Shown: positions 1 to 5,167 of the stretch, in pieces | Position numbering within the stretch: position 1 is the first letter of the stretch | How the letters are laid out: every line of letters begins with the position of its first letter | From: a bacterium | GTDB lineage: Bacteria; Pseudomonadota; Alphaproteobacteria; Rhizobiales; Xanthobacteraceae | NCBI GenBank assembly: GCA_029946075.1 | Contig: JAQSDT010000241.1 | Span: forward strand, 1-5,167 | DNA length: 5,167 nt | Reading direction: 5' to 3' | Position numbers and translations under genes: made by a program | Notes under the pieces: model-generated | What the model saw: only the letters and a program-made list of their open reading frames with translations | Databases searched by the model: none | What the model was told of the DNA's origin: nothing

Positions 1-28
1 TGACGAAAACAGGTCGCTCCCGTATAAG
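1..28 (+). promoter_or_regulatory. Probable sigma-70-type promoter of the rpmH operon, cut by the window edge
   Basis: The -10-like hexamer TATAAG lies at 23-28. The window opens with TGACG; if the base just before the window is T, this is a TTGACG -35 element separated from the -10 by exactly 17 nt. Transcription would then begin near 34-37, leaving a leader of about 145 nt before rpmH. The hexamers are seen; the missing T and the activity are inference. Confidence 0.5.
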
Positions 29-180
29 CCGCGCCAACTGTCCGCGATGGCCCGGTTCGACCGGGGCGGCTCAAATTGGGCCGGAAACGGCCCGTTCGGG
101 CCGGTCAACATCACCGGACTTACCTCATTTATCAGGCAAATTGCCGGCTTAGCCTGCCAATTGTCAGCGGAGAACTGCCC
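29..180 (+). promoter_or_regulatory. rpmH 5' leader with several dyads
   Basis: No gene is supported here; an in-frame upstream extension of rpmH from a TTG at 76 does not resemble L34. The stretch holds a perfect hairpin cccggt-tcg-accggg (51-65) and two overlapping stems sharing one strand: gggcc/ggccc (78-82 with 89-93) and cggccc/gggccg (88-93 with 98-103). Nearer the gene are a weak long-loop dyad aattg/caatt (139-143 with 158-162) and an 11-bp inverted repeat ggcaaattgcc (135-145). The Shine-Dalgarno GGAGA at 169-173 is 7 nt before the GTG start. None of the stems has a following T run, so a classical intrinsic terminator is not shown. Whether the structures act in RNA is unknown. Confidence 0.4.
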
Positions 181-315
181 GTGAAGCGGACTTATCAACC
201 CAGCAAACTGGTGCGCAAGCGCCGTCACGGCTTCCGCGCCCGTCTCGCCACGACCGGCGGCCGCAAGGTCCTCGCCGCGCGTCGTGCGCGTGGCCGCAAG
301 CGTCTGAGCGCCTGA
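181..315 (+). CDS. rpmH: 50S ribosomal protein L34
   Basis: A 44-residue, very basic protein of the usual L34 length. It starts with the family signature KRTYQPSKLVRKRRHGF and ends with the Arg/Lys-rich tail (ARRARGRKRLSA), so assignment is secure. L34 binds 23S rRNA in the large subunit. The start is GTG at 181, chosen because the L34 signature begins at the next codon and a good Shine-Dalgarno (GGAGA, 169-173) lies 7 nt upstream. An extended reading from further upstream would add about 35 residues with no family resemblance. It is the first gene of the cluster, and rnpA follows after 27 nt, the gene pair conserved in most bacteria. Nothing is missing or unusual in the protein. Confidence 0.97.
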   Translation: MKRTYQPSKLVRKRRHGFRARLATTGGRKVLAARRARGRKRLSA

Positions 316-316
316 G

Positions 317-332
317 CCGGATCCTTATCCGG
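317..332 (+). promoter_or_regulatory. Hairpin overlapping the rnpA ribosome binding site
   Basis: A perfect 6-bp inverted repeat ccggat-cctt-atccgg fills most of the rpmH-rnpA gap. The last two bases of its right arm (331-332) are the first two of the rnpA Shine-Dalgarno GGAG (331-334), which sits 8 nt before the ATG at 343. The repeat is seen directly. That it lowers rnpA translation relative to rpmH is inference. There is no T run after it, so it is not a typical terminator. Confidence 0.5.
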
Positions 333-342
333 AGATTTCAGT

Positions 343-693
343 ATGGATCGGCTGAGGCAGCGGGCGGACTTTCTCGCCGTTGCCAATGGCACGCGAGCCA
401 ACAGCGCTGCCTTCGTGGTGCAGGGACGCCCGCGCGACGATCAAGGCCCGGTCCGGATCGGTTTTACCGTTACCAAAAAGAACGGCAACGCCCCCGAGCG
501 CAATCGCATCCGGCGCAGGCTTCGCGAACTGGTGAAGCGCCTGGACGTCATATCCATGCGTCCCCACCATGATTATGTGCTAGTCGGCCGCAGGGCTGCG
601 CTGACGCGCGACTTCGCGACCATGCTCGACGACCTTCGCTCGGCGCTCCGTCGGCTCGACCGGCAGGCAAGCGCCGGCAGTGCGAAACACTAG
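343..693 (+). CDS. rnpA: Ribonuclease P protein component
   Basis: A 116-residue basic protein, the usual size for RnpA, the protein cofactor that binds the catalytic RNase P RNA and helps it remove 5' leaders from tRNA precursors in the cytoplasm. The N-terminus has the family pattern around residues 3-11 (RLRQRADFL). The strand GFTVTKK (40-46) is followed by the diagnostic RNR motif ERNRIRRRLRELVK (52-65), which contacts the RNA. The C-terminal helix region (about 85-110) is Arg-rich. The ATG at 343 has GGAG 8 nt upstream and places the RLR pattern at the expected N-terminal position. The gene lies 27 nt after rpmH and 41 nt before yidC, so an operon is likely. Its last codons and stop form the first unit of a 16-bp tandem duplication. 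Confidence 0.96.
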   Translation: MDRLRQRADFLAVANGTRANSAAFVVQGRPRDDQGPVRIGFTVTKKNGNAPERNRIRRRLRELVKRLDVISMRPHHDYVLVGRRAALTRDFATMLDDLRSALRRLDRQASAGSAKH

Positions 694-712
694 AATTGCG
701 AAACACTGGACT
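681..712 (+). repeat. Imperfect 16-bp tandem duplication across the rnpA stop
   Basis: Two adjacent 16-base units, 681-696 and 697-712, both begin tgcgaaacact and match at 14 of 16 positions (differences at 692/708 and 695/711). The first unit carries the rnpA stop TAG at 691-693; in the second the matching triplet is TGG, though in another reading frame. The duplication makes up much of the 41-nt rnpA-yidC spacer. Confidence 0.8.
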
Positions 713-734
713 TAAACGGCGAGATCCTGAACCG

Positions 735-2597
735 ATGACCGACAATCGCAACACCATCCTCGCCGTCATTCTGTCCGGCCTCGTGCTGATCGCCTGGCAG
801 TATTTCTACAACATGCCGCAGATGGAGCGGCAGCGGGCGCAGACCCAGACGCAGACCGAACTGGCGAAGCCGTCTTCGCCGCAGGCAACCCCGGGCTCCA
901 CCACCCCGCAGCCGGGCGCGAGCCCGTCCGCCACCACACCGGCCGGCCAGCCGGGCGCAGCCGCGCCGGTCGTCAGCCGCGACGCCGCCCTCGCCGCATC
1001 TCCCCGCATCAAGATCGAGACGCCACGGGTGACCGGCAGCATCTCGCTGAAGGGCGCACGCATCGACGACCTGTCACTGGAGAAGTTCCGCGATACGGTC
1101 GATCCGGCCTCCCCCGCGATCGTGCTGTTCGCGCCTTCGAACACGGCGAGCCCCTATTACGCCGAATTCGGCTGGGTTCCCGCCACAGGTTCTACCGCGC
1201 GCCTGCCCGACCAGAACACGCTTTGGCAGCAGGAAGGCTCCGGCACCTTGTCGCCGAGCAATCCGGTGATCCTCAAATACGACAATGGCGAGGGCCTTAC
1301 CTTCCGCCGCACCATCGCCGTCGACGACCGCTACCTCTTCACCATTCGCGACGACGTCAGCAATGTCGGCACCGCGCCGGTGACGCTGTATCCGTTCGCG
1401 CTGATCTCGCGCCACGGCAAGCCGGAAGTCTCGGGCTATTACATCCTGCATGAAGGCCTGATCGGCTATCTCGGCGACCAGGGTCTGCAGGAATACGGCT
1501 ACTCGAAGATCGACGATGCCAAGTCGGTTGCCTTCAATGTCACCAATGGCTGGCTCGGCATCACCGACAAATACTGGGCCTCGGCGCTGCTGCCCGACAC
1601 CACCGCCAAGCTGCAGGCGCGCTATTCCTCGAACCTCGTCGGCACCAAGCGCACCTACCAAACCGATTATCTGCAGGACGCGCAGACGATCCCGATCGGC
1701 GGCACCGCCAGCGCCAATGCGCGGCTGTTCGCCGGCGCCAAGGAAGCCGGCGTCGTCGGCATCAACTTCCCGTTCGCCGGCCATGGCGGCTACAACAAGC
1801 AGCTCGGGCTCAACCATTTCGATCTCTTGATCGACTGGGGCTGGTTCTACTTCATCACCAAGCCGATGTTCCTGGCGCTCGACTACTTCTTCCATTTGAT
1901 CGGCAATTTTGGCATCGCCATCCTGCTGGTGACCGTGCTGGTGAAGATCCTGTTCTTCCCGCTCGCCAACAAGTCCTACGCCTCGATGGCGAAGATGAAG
2001 TCGGTCCAGCCGCAGCTCGCCGCACTGAAGGAGCGCTATCCCGACGACCGGCAGAAGCAACAACAGGAGATGATGGAGATCTACAAGAAGGAGAAGATCA
2101 ACCCGATCGCGGGCTGTCTTCCCGTCGCGTTGCAGATCCCGGTGTTCTTCTCGCTCTACAAGGTGCTGTTCGTCACCATCGAAATGCGCCACGCGCCGTT
2201 CTACGGCTGGATCAAGGACCTCTCGGCGCCCGATCCGACCACGATCTTCAATTTGTTCGGATTGCTGCCGTTCGACCCGACGCATGTGCCGGTGCTCGGC
2301 GCCTATCTGGCGCTCGGCGTCTGGCCGATCATCATGGGCATCACGATGTGGTTCCAGATGAAGCTGAACCCGACGCCGCCGGACCCGACCCAGAAGATGA
2401 TCTTCGACTGGATGCCGCTGATCTTCACCTTCATGCTGGCGGGCTTCCCGGCGGGCCTTGTGATCTACTGGGCCTGGAACAACCTGCTCTCGGTGCTGCA
2501 GCAGAGCTACATCATGCGCAAGAACGGCGTGAAGGTAGAGCTGTTCGACAATCTCAAGGCCACGTTCGCGCCGAAGAAGGCCGTCGATAAGGCCTGA
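735..2597 (+). CDS. yidC: Membrane protein insertase YidC
   Basis: A 620-residue inner-membrane protein of the Oxa1/YidC/Alb3 family, which inserts and folds membrane proteins alone or with SecYEG. Layout: TM1 at about 7-25; a Pro/Ala/Thr/Gln-rich linker (about 35-85); the large periplasmic P1 beta domain (about 88-355); an amphipathic segment; then the conserved core of five TM helices, TM2 at about 386-411, a charged cytoplasmic coiled-coil hairpin (about 412-455), TM3 from GCLPVALQIPVFF (460-472), TM4 at about 520-540, and TM5-TM6 in about 555-592 (PLIFTFMLAGFPAGLVIYW). A short basic tail ends in KKAVDKA. The substrate-groove positive residue, Arg in E. coli, aligns with Lys404. The start is ATG 735, because MTDNRNTILAVIL is the usual N-terminus and GGCGAGA (718-724) lies 10 nt upstream; a TTG at 696 would add 13 unrelated residues. 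It follows rnpA by 41 nt. Confidence 0.97.
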   Translation: MTDNRNTILAVILSGLVLIAWQYFYNMPQMERQRAQTQTQTELAKPSSPQATPGSTTPQPGASPSATTPAGQPGAAAPVVSRDAALAASPRIKIETPRVTGSISLKGARIDDLSLEKFRDTVDPASPAIVLFAPSNTASPYYAEFGWVPATGSTARLPDQNTLWQQEGSGTLSPSNPVILKYDNGEGLTFRRTIAVDDRYLFTIRDDVSNVGTAPVTLYPFALISRHGKPEVSGYYILHEGLIGYLGDQGLQEYGYSKIDDAKSVAFNVTNGWLGITDKYWASALLPDTTAKLQARYSSNLVGTKRTYQTDYLQDAQTIPIGGTASANARLFAGAKEAGVVGINFPFAGHGGYNKQLGLNHFDLLIDWGWFYFITKPMFLALDYFFHLIGNFGIAILLVTVLVKILFFPLANKSYASMAKMKSVQPQLAALKERYPDDRQKQQQEMMEIYKKEKINPIAGCLPVALQIPVFFSLYKVLFVTIEMRHAPFYGWIKDLSAPDPTTIFNLFGLLPFDPTHVPVLGAYLALGVWPIIMGITMWFQMKLNPTPPDPTQKMIFDWMPLIFTFMLAGFPAGLVIYWAWNNLLSVLQQSYIMRKNGVKVELFDNLKATFAPKKAVDKA

Positions 2598-2605
2598 TCA
2601 ACTCC

Positions 2606-2695
2606 CTCCTCGTCATTGCGAGGAGCGGAAGCGACGAAGCAATCCATGCCTCGGCATGCCGGACGATGGATTGCTTCGCTTCGCTCGCAATGACG
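2606..2695. repeat. REP-like palindromic intergenic repeat
   Basis: The yidC-engB spacer is almost filled by a long imperfect palindrome. Outer arms cgtcattgcgag (2611-2622) and ctcgcaatgacg (2684-2695) are perfectly complementary. Inner arms aagcaatccat (2637-2647) and atggattgctt (2666-2676) are also perfect, and the middle is a small atgcc/ggcat hairpin (2646-2650, 2653-2657). The left arm is longer by several bases, so the stem has a bulge. A separate 7-bp stem ctcctcg/cgaggag (2606-2612, 2619-2625) competes with it. The arm sequence resembles dispersed repeats I recall as common in Bradyrhizobium and relatives; copy number cannot be seen here. No T run follows, so I do not call it an intrinsic terminator. 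It ends 5 nt before the engB Shine-Dalgarno-like GAGA. Confidence 0.8.
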
Positions 2696-2711
2696 AAACG
2701 AGAACCTTCGC

Positions 2712-3362
2712 ATGACCGCCGACCTTGATGCGAAGCTGATCGAAGAGGGCCGAAAGCTCTTCGCGGGCGACTGGAAATTCATCTGGGCATCGCCGACGAT
2801 CGAGACGCTGCCGCCGATGGCGGGCGTCGAGGTGGCGTTCGCCGGCCGCTCCAATGTCGGCAAGTCCAGCCTGATCAACGCGCTCACCGGCCGCAACGCG
2901 CTGGCGCGCACCTCGCATACGCCCGGCCGCACCCAGGAACTGATCTTTTTCGACGGCCCTGACAATTCAGGGCTGCGACTGGTCGACATGCCCGGCTATG
3001 GCTACGCCTCGGCGCCGAAGACCCAGGTCGCCTCCTGGACCAAACTGATCCATCAGTTCCTGCAAGGCCGCGCCACGCTGGCGCGGGTCTACGTGCTGAT
3101 CGACGGCCGCCACGGTCTCAAGGACGTCGACCACGATGTGCTCAAGACGCTGGACAAGTCGGCCGTCAGTTACCAGGTGGTGCTGACCAAGGCGGACCAG
3201 GTGAAGGCGGCTGAACTTGAAAAGCGCATCGAGGAAACCGCTTTGGCGCTCGCAAAGCACCCGGCCGCGTTTCCGGACGTGCTGGTAACGTCGTCGCGCT
3301 CGGGCGCGGGGATGCCCGAATTGCGCGCCGCGATGGTGCGGCTGGTGAGCGAGCGAAGCTGA
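2712..3362 (+). CDS. engB: Ribosome biogenesis GTP-binding protein EngB (YihA/YsxC)
   Basis: A 216-residue TRAFAC-class GTPase needed for late assembly of the 50S subunit. All G motifs are in order: G1 P-loop GRSNVGKS (45-52), G2 with the family-specific TPGRTQ (70-75), G3 DMPGYG (92-97), G4 TKAD (159-162) and G5 TSS (193-195). 'DMPGYGYA' and 'TPGRTQ' separate EngB from Era and Der. An N-terminal extension of about 38 residues precedes the G domain, as is usual in Alphaproteobacteria. The ATG at 2712 has only a modest GAGA (2700-2703) 8 nt upstream, just after the palindromic repeat. The stop TGA at 3360-3362 shares its last base with the ATG of the next gene. Its place after rpmH, rnpA and yidC fits a ribosome and membrane biogenesis cluster. 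Confidence 0.96.
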   Translation: MTADLDAKLIEEGRKLFAGDWKFIWASPTIETLPPMAGVEVAFAGRSNVGKSSLINALTGRNALARTSHTPGRTQELIFFDGPDNSGLRLVDMPGYGYASAPKTQVASWTKLIHQFLQGRATLARVYVLIDGRHGLKDVDHDVLKTLDKSAVSYQVVLTKADQVKAAELEKRIEETALALAKHPAAFPDVLVTSSRSGAGMPELRAAMVRLVSERS

Positions 3363-3733
3363 TGAACCGTGCTGGCCGTATCCTGATCGCCCTCGCCGCC
3401 ATTATGGGCGCCGACGGAGTCATTCTGGCTGCTGCGTCCGCACACGGGGCGGATGCAGCACGATTGGCCTCGGCGTCGTCGATGCTGCTGTTTCACGCAA
3501 CCGCCGTGCTCGGCACGGTCGCGCTCGCGGAGCGCGGCGTCGTGCACGCGAAAATCGGCATCGTAGCCGCGTTCGGCTTCGTCATATCGGCGGCATTGTT
3601 CGCCGGCGATCTGACGCTGCGGCAATATGCCGGCCACGGGCTGTTCCCGATGGCGGCGCCGACCGGCGGGACGCTGCTGATCGCAAGTTGGCTGGCACTG
3701 GCGGTATCGGCAGCCTGGCCGAAGCAAAGCTGA
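3362..3733 (+). CDS. DUF423-family small membrane protein (YgdD-like)
   Basis: A 123-residue hydrophobic protein with four likely TM helices at about 7-27, 41-56, 65-82 and 97-118, of the size and layout of the DUF423 family. Family-like features are the first-helix end AAASAHG with His28, the second-helix LLFHA with His45, ALFAGDL (78-84) and the strongest marker, LFPMAAPTGG (94-103), before the last helix. The molecular function of DUF423 proteins is not established, so none is given. The start ATG at 3362 overlaps the engB stop by one base (TGATG), which suggests translational coupling; no separate strong ribosome binding site is evident. It sits between engB and argB. The family call comes from pattern memory and is fairly confident. 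Confidence 0.82.
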   Translation: MNRAGRILIALAAIMGADGVILAAASAHGADAARLASASSMLLFHATAVLGTVALAERGVVHAKIGIVAAFGFVISAALFAGDLTLRQYAGHGLFPMAAPTGGTLLIASWLALAVSAAWPKQS

Positions 3734-3776
3734 GATCCGGAGCCCGCCGGGAAACGATATCCTCGCAGGGAGTTGT

Positions 3777-3803
3777 CCCGGATTTTGCTTCGCTGCATCC
3801 GGG
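3777..3803. repeat. Short palindromic repeat (cccggat...atccggg)
   Basis: Perfect 7-bp arms cccggat (3777-3783) and atccggg (3797-3803) enclose a 13-nt loop containing gcttcgctgc. It lies in the 168-nt gap before argB (3734-3901), where I see no gene. It resembles a second class of dispersed intergenic palindrome in Bradyrhizobium-type genomes; this is from memory and copy number is untested. The next bases (caatgagaaaa) do not form a T run, so a terminator is not supported on the + strand. Confidence 0.5.
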
Positions 3804-3901
3804 CAATGAGAAAACGCCCGCCCGATGCCCATGCCCCACTTTGCGCCCTGCCCGGCAATCAGATAGAAACCGGCCGACCCCGGAATGGCGAGACCCGCTT
3901 C

Positions 3902-4798
3902 ATGACATCAGCGTCCGACATCAGCCCCCTCGACCAGGCCCGCATCCTGTCCGAGGCGCTGCCGCACATGCAGCAGTACGACGAAGAAACCATCGTCATC
4001 AAATATGGCGGCCACGCCATGGGCGACGAAGCGACCGCGAAGGCGTTCGCGCGCGACATCGTTCTGCTCGAACAGACCGCGATCAATCCGGTGGTCGTGC
4101 ACGGCGGTGGGCCGCAGATCGCGACCATGCTGAAGCGGCTCGGCATCCAGTCGGAGTTCGCGGCCGGCCTGCGCATCACCGATGCGGCGACCATCGAGAT
4201 CGTCGAGATGGTGCTGGCCGGCTCCGTCAACAAGCAATTGGTCGGCCATATCAACGAAGCCGGCGGCAGGGCGGTCGGCCTCTCCGGCAAGGACGGCAAC
4301 ATGGTGAAGGCGTCGAAGACGACGCGCACCATGGTCGATCCGGACTCGAACATCGAAAAGGCGATCGATCTCGGCTTCGTCGGCGATCCCGACAAGGTCG
4401 ATCTCACGCTGCTGAACCAGCTGATCGGCCACGAGCTGATTCCGGTGCTGGCGCCGCTGGCGACCTCGCATGACGGCCAGACGCTCAACGTCAACGCCGA
4501 CACCTTTGCCGGCGCGGTCGCCGGTGCGCTAAAGGCCAAGCGGCTGCTGCTGCTGACCGACGTTCCCGGCGTGCTCGACAAGTCCAGGAAACTGATTCCG
4601 GAATTGTCGGTGAAGGAAGCGCGCAAGCTGATCGCCGACGGCACGATTTCCGGCGGCATGATCCCGAAGGTCGAGACCTGCATCTACGCGCTGGAACAGG
4701 GCGTGCAGGGCGTCGTCATCATCGACGGCAAGACGCAGCACGCGGTTCTGCTCGAATTGTTCACCAACCAAGGCACCGGCACGCTGATCCACAAGTGA
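3902..4798 (+). CDS. argB: Acetylglutamate kinase
   Basis: A 298-residue amino-acid kinase family enzyme that phosphorylates N-acetyl-L-glutamate with ATP, the second step of the acetylated route to ornithine and arginine, in the cytoplasm. Visible family features: IKYGG (33-37) with the phosphate-binding Lys34, HGGGP (67-71), GLRIT (89-93) with substrate Arg91, NVNAD (196-200) with Asp200, and SGGMIPK ending at Lys256. The N-terminal segment up to about residue 26 (DQARILSEALPHMQQY) matches the extra helix of hexameric, arginine-inhibited kinases, so feedback inhibition by arginine is likely (inference). ATG 3902 is preferred: it gives the usual length and start, and GGCGAGA (3887-3893) is 8 nt upstream. 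A TTG at 3773 in the same frame would add 43 unrelated residues through the palindrome. The stop overlaps a possible GTG start of the next gene. Confidence 0.96.
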   Translation: MTSASDISPLDQARILSEALPHMQQYDEETIVIKYGGHAMGDEATAKAFARDIVLLEQTAINPVVVHGGGPQIATMLKRLGIQSEFAAGLRITDAATIEIVEMVLAGSVNKQLVGHINEAGGRAVGLSGKDGNMVKASKTTRTMVDPDSNIEKAIDLGFVGDPDKVDLTLLNQLIGHELIPVLAPLATSHDGQTLNVNADTFAGAVAGALKAKRLLLLTDVPGVLDKSRKLIPELSVKEARKLIADGTISGGMIPKVETCIYALEQGVQGVVIIDGKTQHAVLLELFTNQGTGTLIHK

Positions 4799-5167
4799 CC
4801 CGCGCGATCTCCCCGAGCCCCCGCGTCGCGCGCCGTTTCCGCGCAAGAGTGCGGCGTTATGGGAGACGCACCGTCCTCGCCTTGCCGGCCGCGGCGATCT
4901 CGCTGGTGGTTTCTTCGCTGCCGGCGTTCGCCGACCTCAAGCTCTGCAACCGCATGAGCTATGTGATCGAGGCCGCGATCGGCATCGACGAAAAATCAGC
5001 CACCGCGACGCGCGGCTGGTTCCGGATCGATCCCGCCGCCTGCCGCGTGGTGCTGCAGGGGGCGTTGACCGCCGATCGGATTCTGCTGAACGCGCGCGCG
5101 CTCGGCGTCTACGGCGCCTCGCCGATCCCGCAGAATGGCAGCGACACGCTGTGCATCGCGCCCGAAA
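4795..5167 (+). CDS. DUF1036-family exported protein, 5' part (runs off window)
   Basis: An open frame continues past the window end. The mature part, beginning ADLKLCNRMSYVIEAAIG, resembles the DUF1036 family of secreted or periplasmic alphaproteobacterial proteins, whose function is unknown; the GWFRIDPAACRVVLQG stretch fits its GW-x-I-x-P-x-x-C pattern. Counting from GTG 4795, Cys51, Cys83 and Cys120 are present. A signal peptide is clear: basic n-region, hydrophobic core (about 27-42) and an AFA cleavage site before Asp47. There is no ATG in frame. GTG 4795 overlaps the argB stop (GTGA) and gives a long Arg-rich n-region; GTG 4849 would give a compact signal starting MRRYGRRTVLAL. Neither has a strong Shine-Dalgarno, so the start is unsettled. 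GRRTVLA (23-29) is Tat-like but not canonical. Confidence 0.75.
   Translation, partial: MTRAISPSPRVARRFRARVRRYGRRTVLALPAAAISLVVSSLPAFADLKLCNRMSYVIEAAIGIDEKSATATRGWFRIDPAACRVVLQGALTADRILLNARALGVYGASPIPQNGSDTLCIAPE

Noticed and set aside
49..67. tRNA T-arm-like ggttcga sequence
   Set aside because: A 7-nt T loop cannot be closed by a 5-bp stem here and no acceptor, D or anticodon arms are present.
191..199. DnaA-box-like ttatcaacc, since rpmH is near oriC in many bacteria
   Set aside because: It has two mismatches to TTATCCACA, lies in conserved rpmH codons (TYQP) and has no cluster of further boxes; in Alphaproteobacteria oriC is usually elsewhere.
1074..2285. A 403-codon open frame on the minus strand opposite yidC
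   Set aside because: It is a shadow of GC-biased yidC codons: composition is Arg/Glu/Asp/His-rich with no family resemblance, and yidC itself is unambiguous.
2606..2695. Intrinsic terminator after yidC
   Set aside because: The stem is not followed by a T run on either strand, so a repeat is the better call.
2507..2989. Minus-strand frame with a peptide of the HCERSEAI...MDCFVASAPRND type
   Set aside because: This peptide is the translation of the palindromic repeat at 2606-2695, a well-known false protein; the rest is antisense to yidC and engB.
3688..4473. A 261-codon plus-strand frame overlapping argB
   Set aside because: An out-of-frame reading of argB with Arg/His-rich low-complexity sequence and no recognisable domain.
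3859..4683. Long minus-strand frames opposite argB
   Set aside because: Antisense shadows of argB, Ser/Pro/Met-rich or Asp/Arg/His-rich, with no domain or ribosome binding site support.

Overview
The window reads as ordinary chromosome of a GC-rich alphaproteobacterium, most likely of the Bradyrhizobium/Rhodopseudomonas group (Nitrobacteraceae). This rests on the protein sequences (YidC, EngB, ArgB), the gene order rpmH-rnpA-yidC-engB-argB, the strong G/C bias at third codon positions, and an intergenic palindrome with 'cgtcattgcgag...aagcaatccat' arms, a type I recall as common in Bradyrhizobium genomes. Genus-level placement is inference.

Layout, all on the + strand: (1) 1-180 is a gene-free leader holding a likely sigma-70-type promoter at the window edge and G/C-rich dyads that could form competing hairpins. 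(2) 181-315 is rpmH (ribosomal protein L34, GTG start), followed after 27 nt by rnpA (RNase P protein, 343-693); a small hairpin in the gap covers part of the rnpA Shine-Dalgarno. (3) 735-2597 is yidC (membrane insertase), without the yidD gene that often sits between rnpA and yidC. (4) 2598-2711 is a spacer filled by a REP-like palindrome. (5) 2712-3362 is engB (ribosome-assembly GTPase), joined by a TGATG overlap to a small DUF423-type membrane protein gene (3362-3733). (6) 3734-3901 is a spacer with a second, smaller palindrome. (7) 3902-4798 is argB (N-acetylglutamate kinase). (8) From 4795 or 4849 to the window end runs the 5' part of a DUF1036-type exported protein gene, not closed in this window.

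Functionally the first half is a translation and membrane-biogenesis cluster: L34 (ribosome), RnpA (tRNA 5' maturation), YidC (membrane protein insertion) and EngB (50S assembly). argB starts a metabolic part (arginine/ornithine synthesis). The short gaps and stop/start overlaps suggest co-transcription, at least in the blocks rpmH-rnpA-yidC, engB-DUF423 and argB-DUF1036. I found no phage, transposase, CRISPR, tRNA or defence gene and no evidence of a new multi-gene system. What merits a second look is small-scale: leader structures, an SD-masking hairpin, a 16-bp tandem duplication over the rnpA stop, the repeats, and the GTG-started, Tat-like signal of the last gene.
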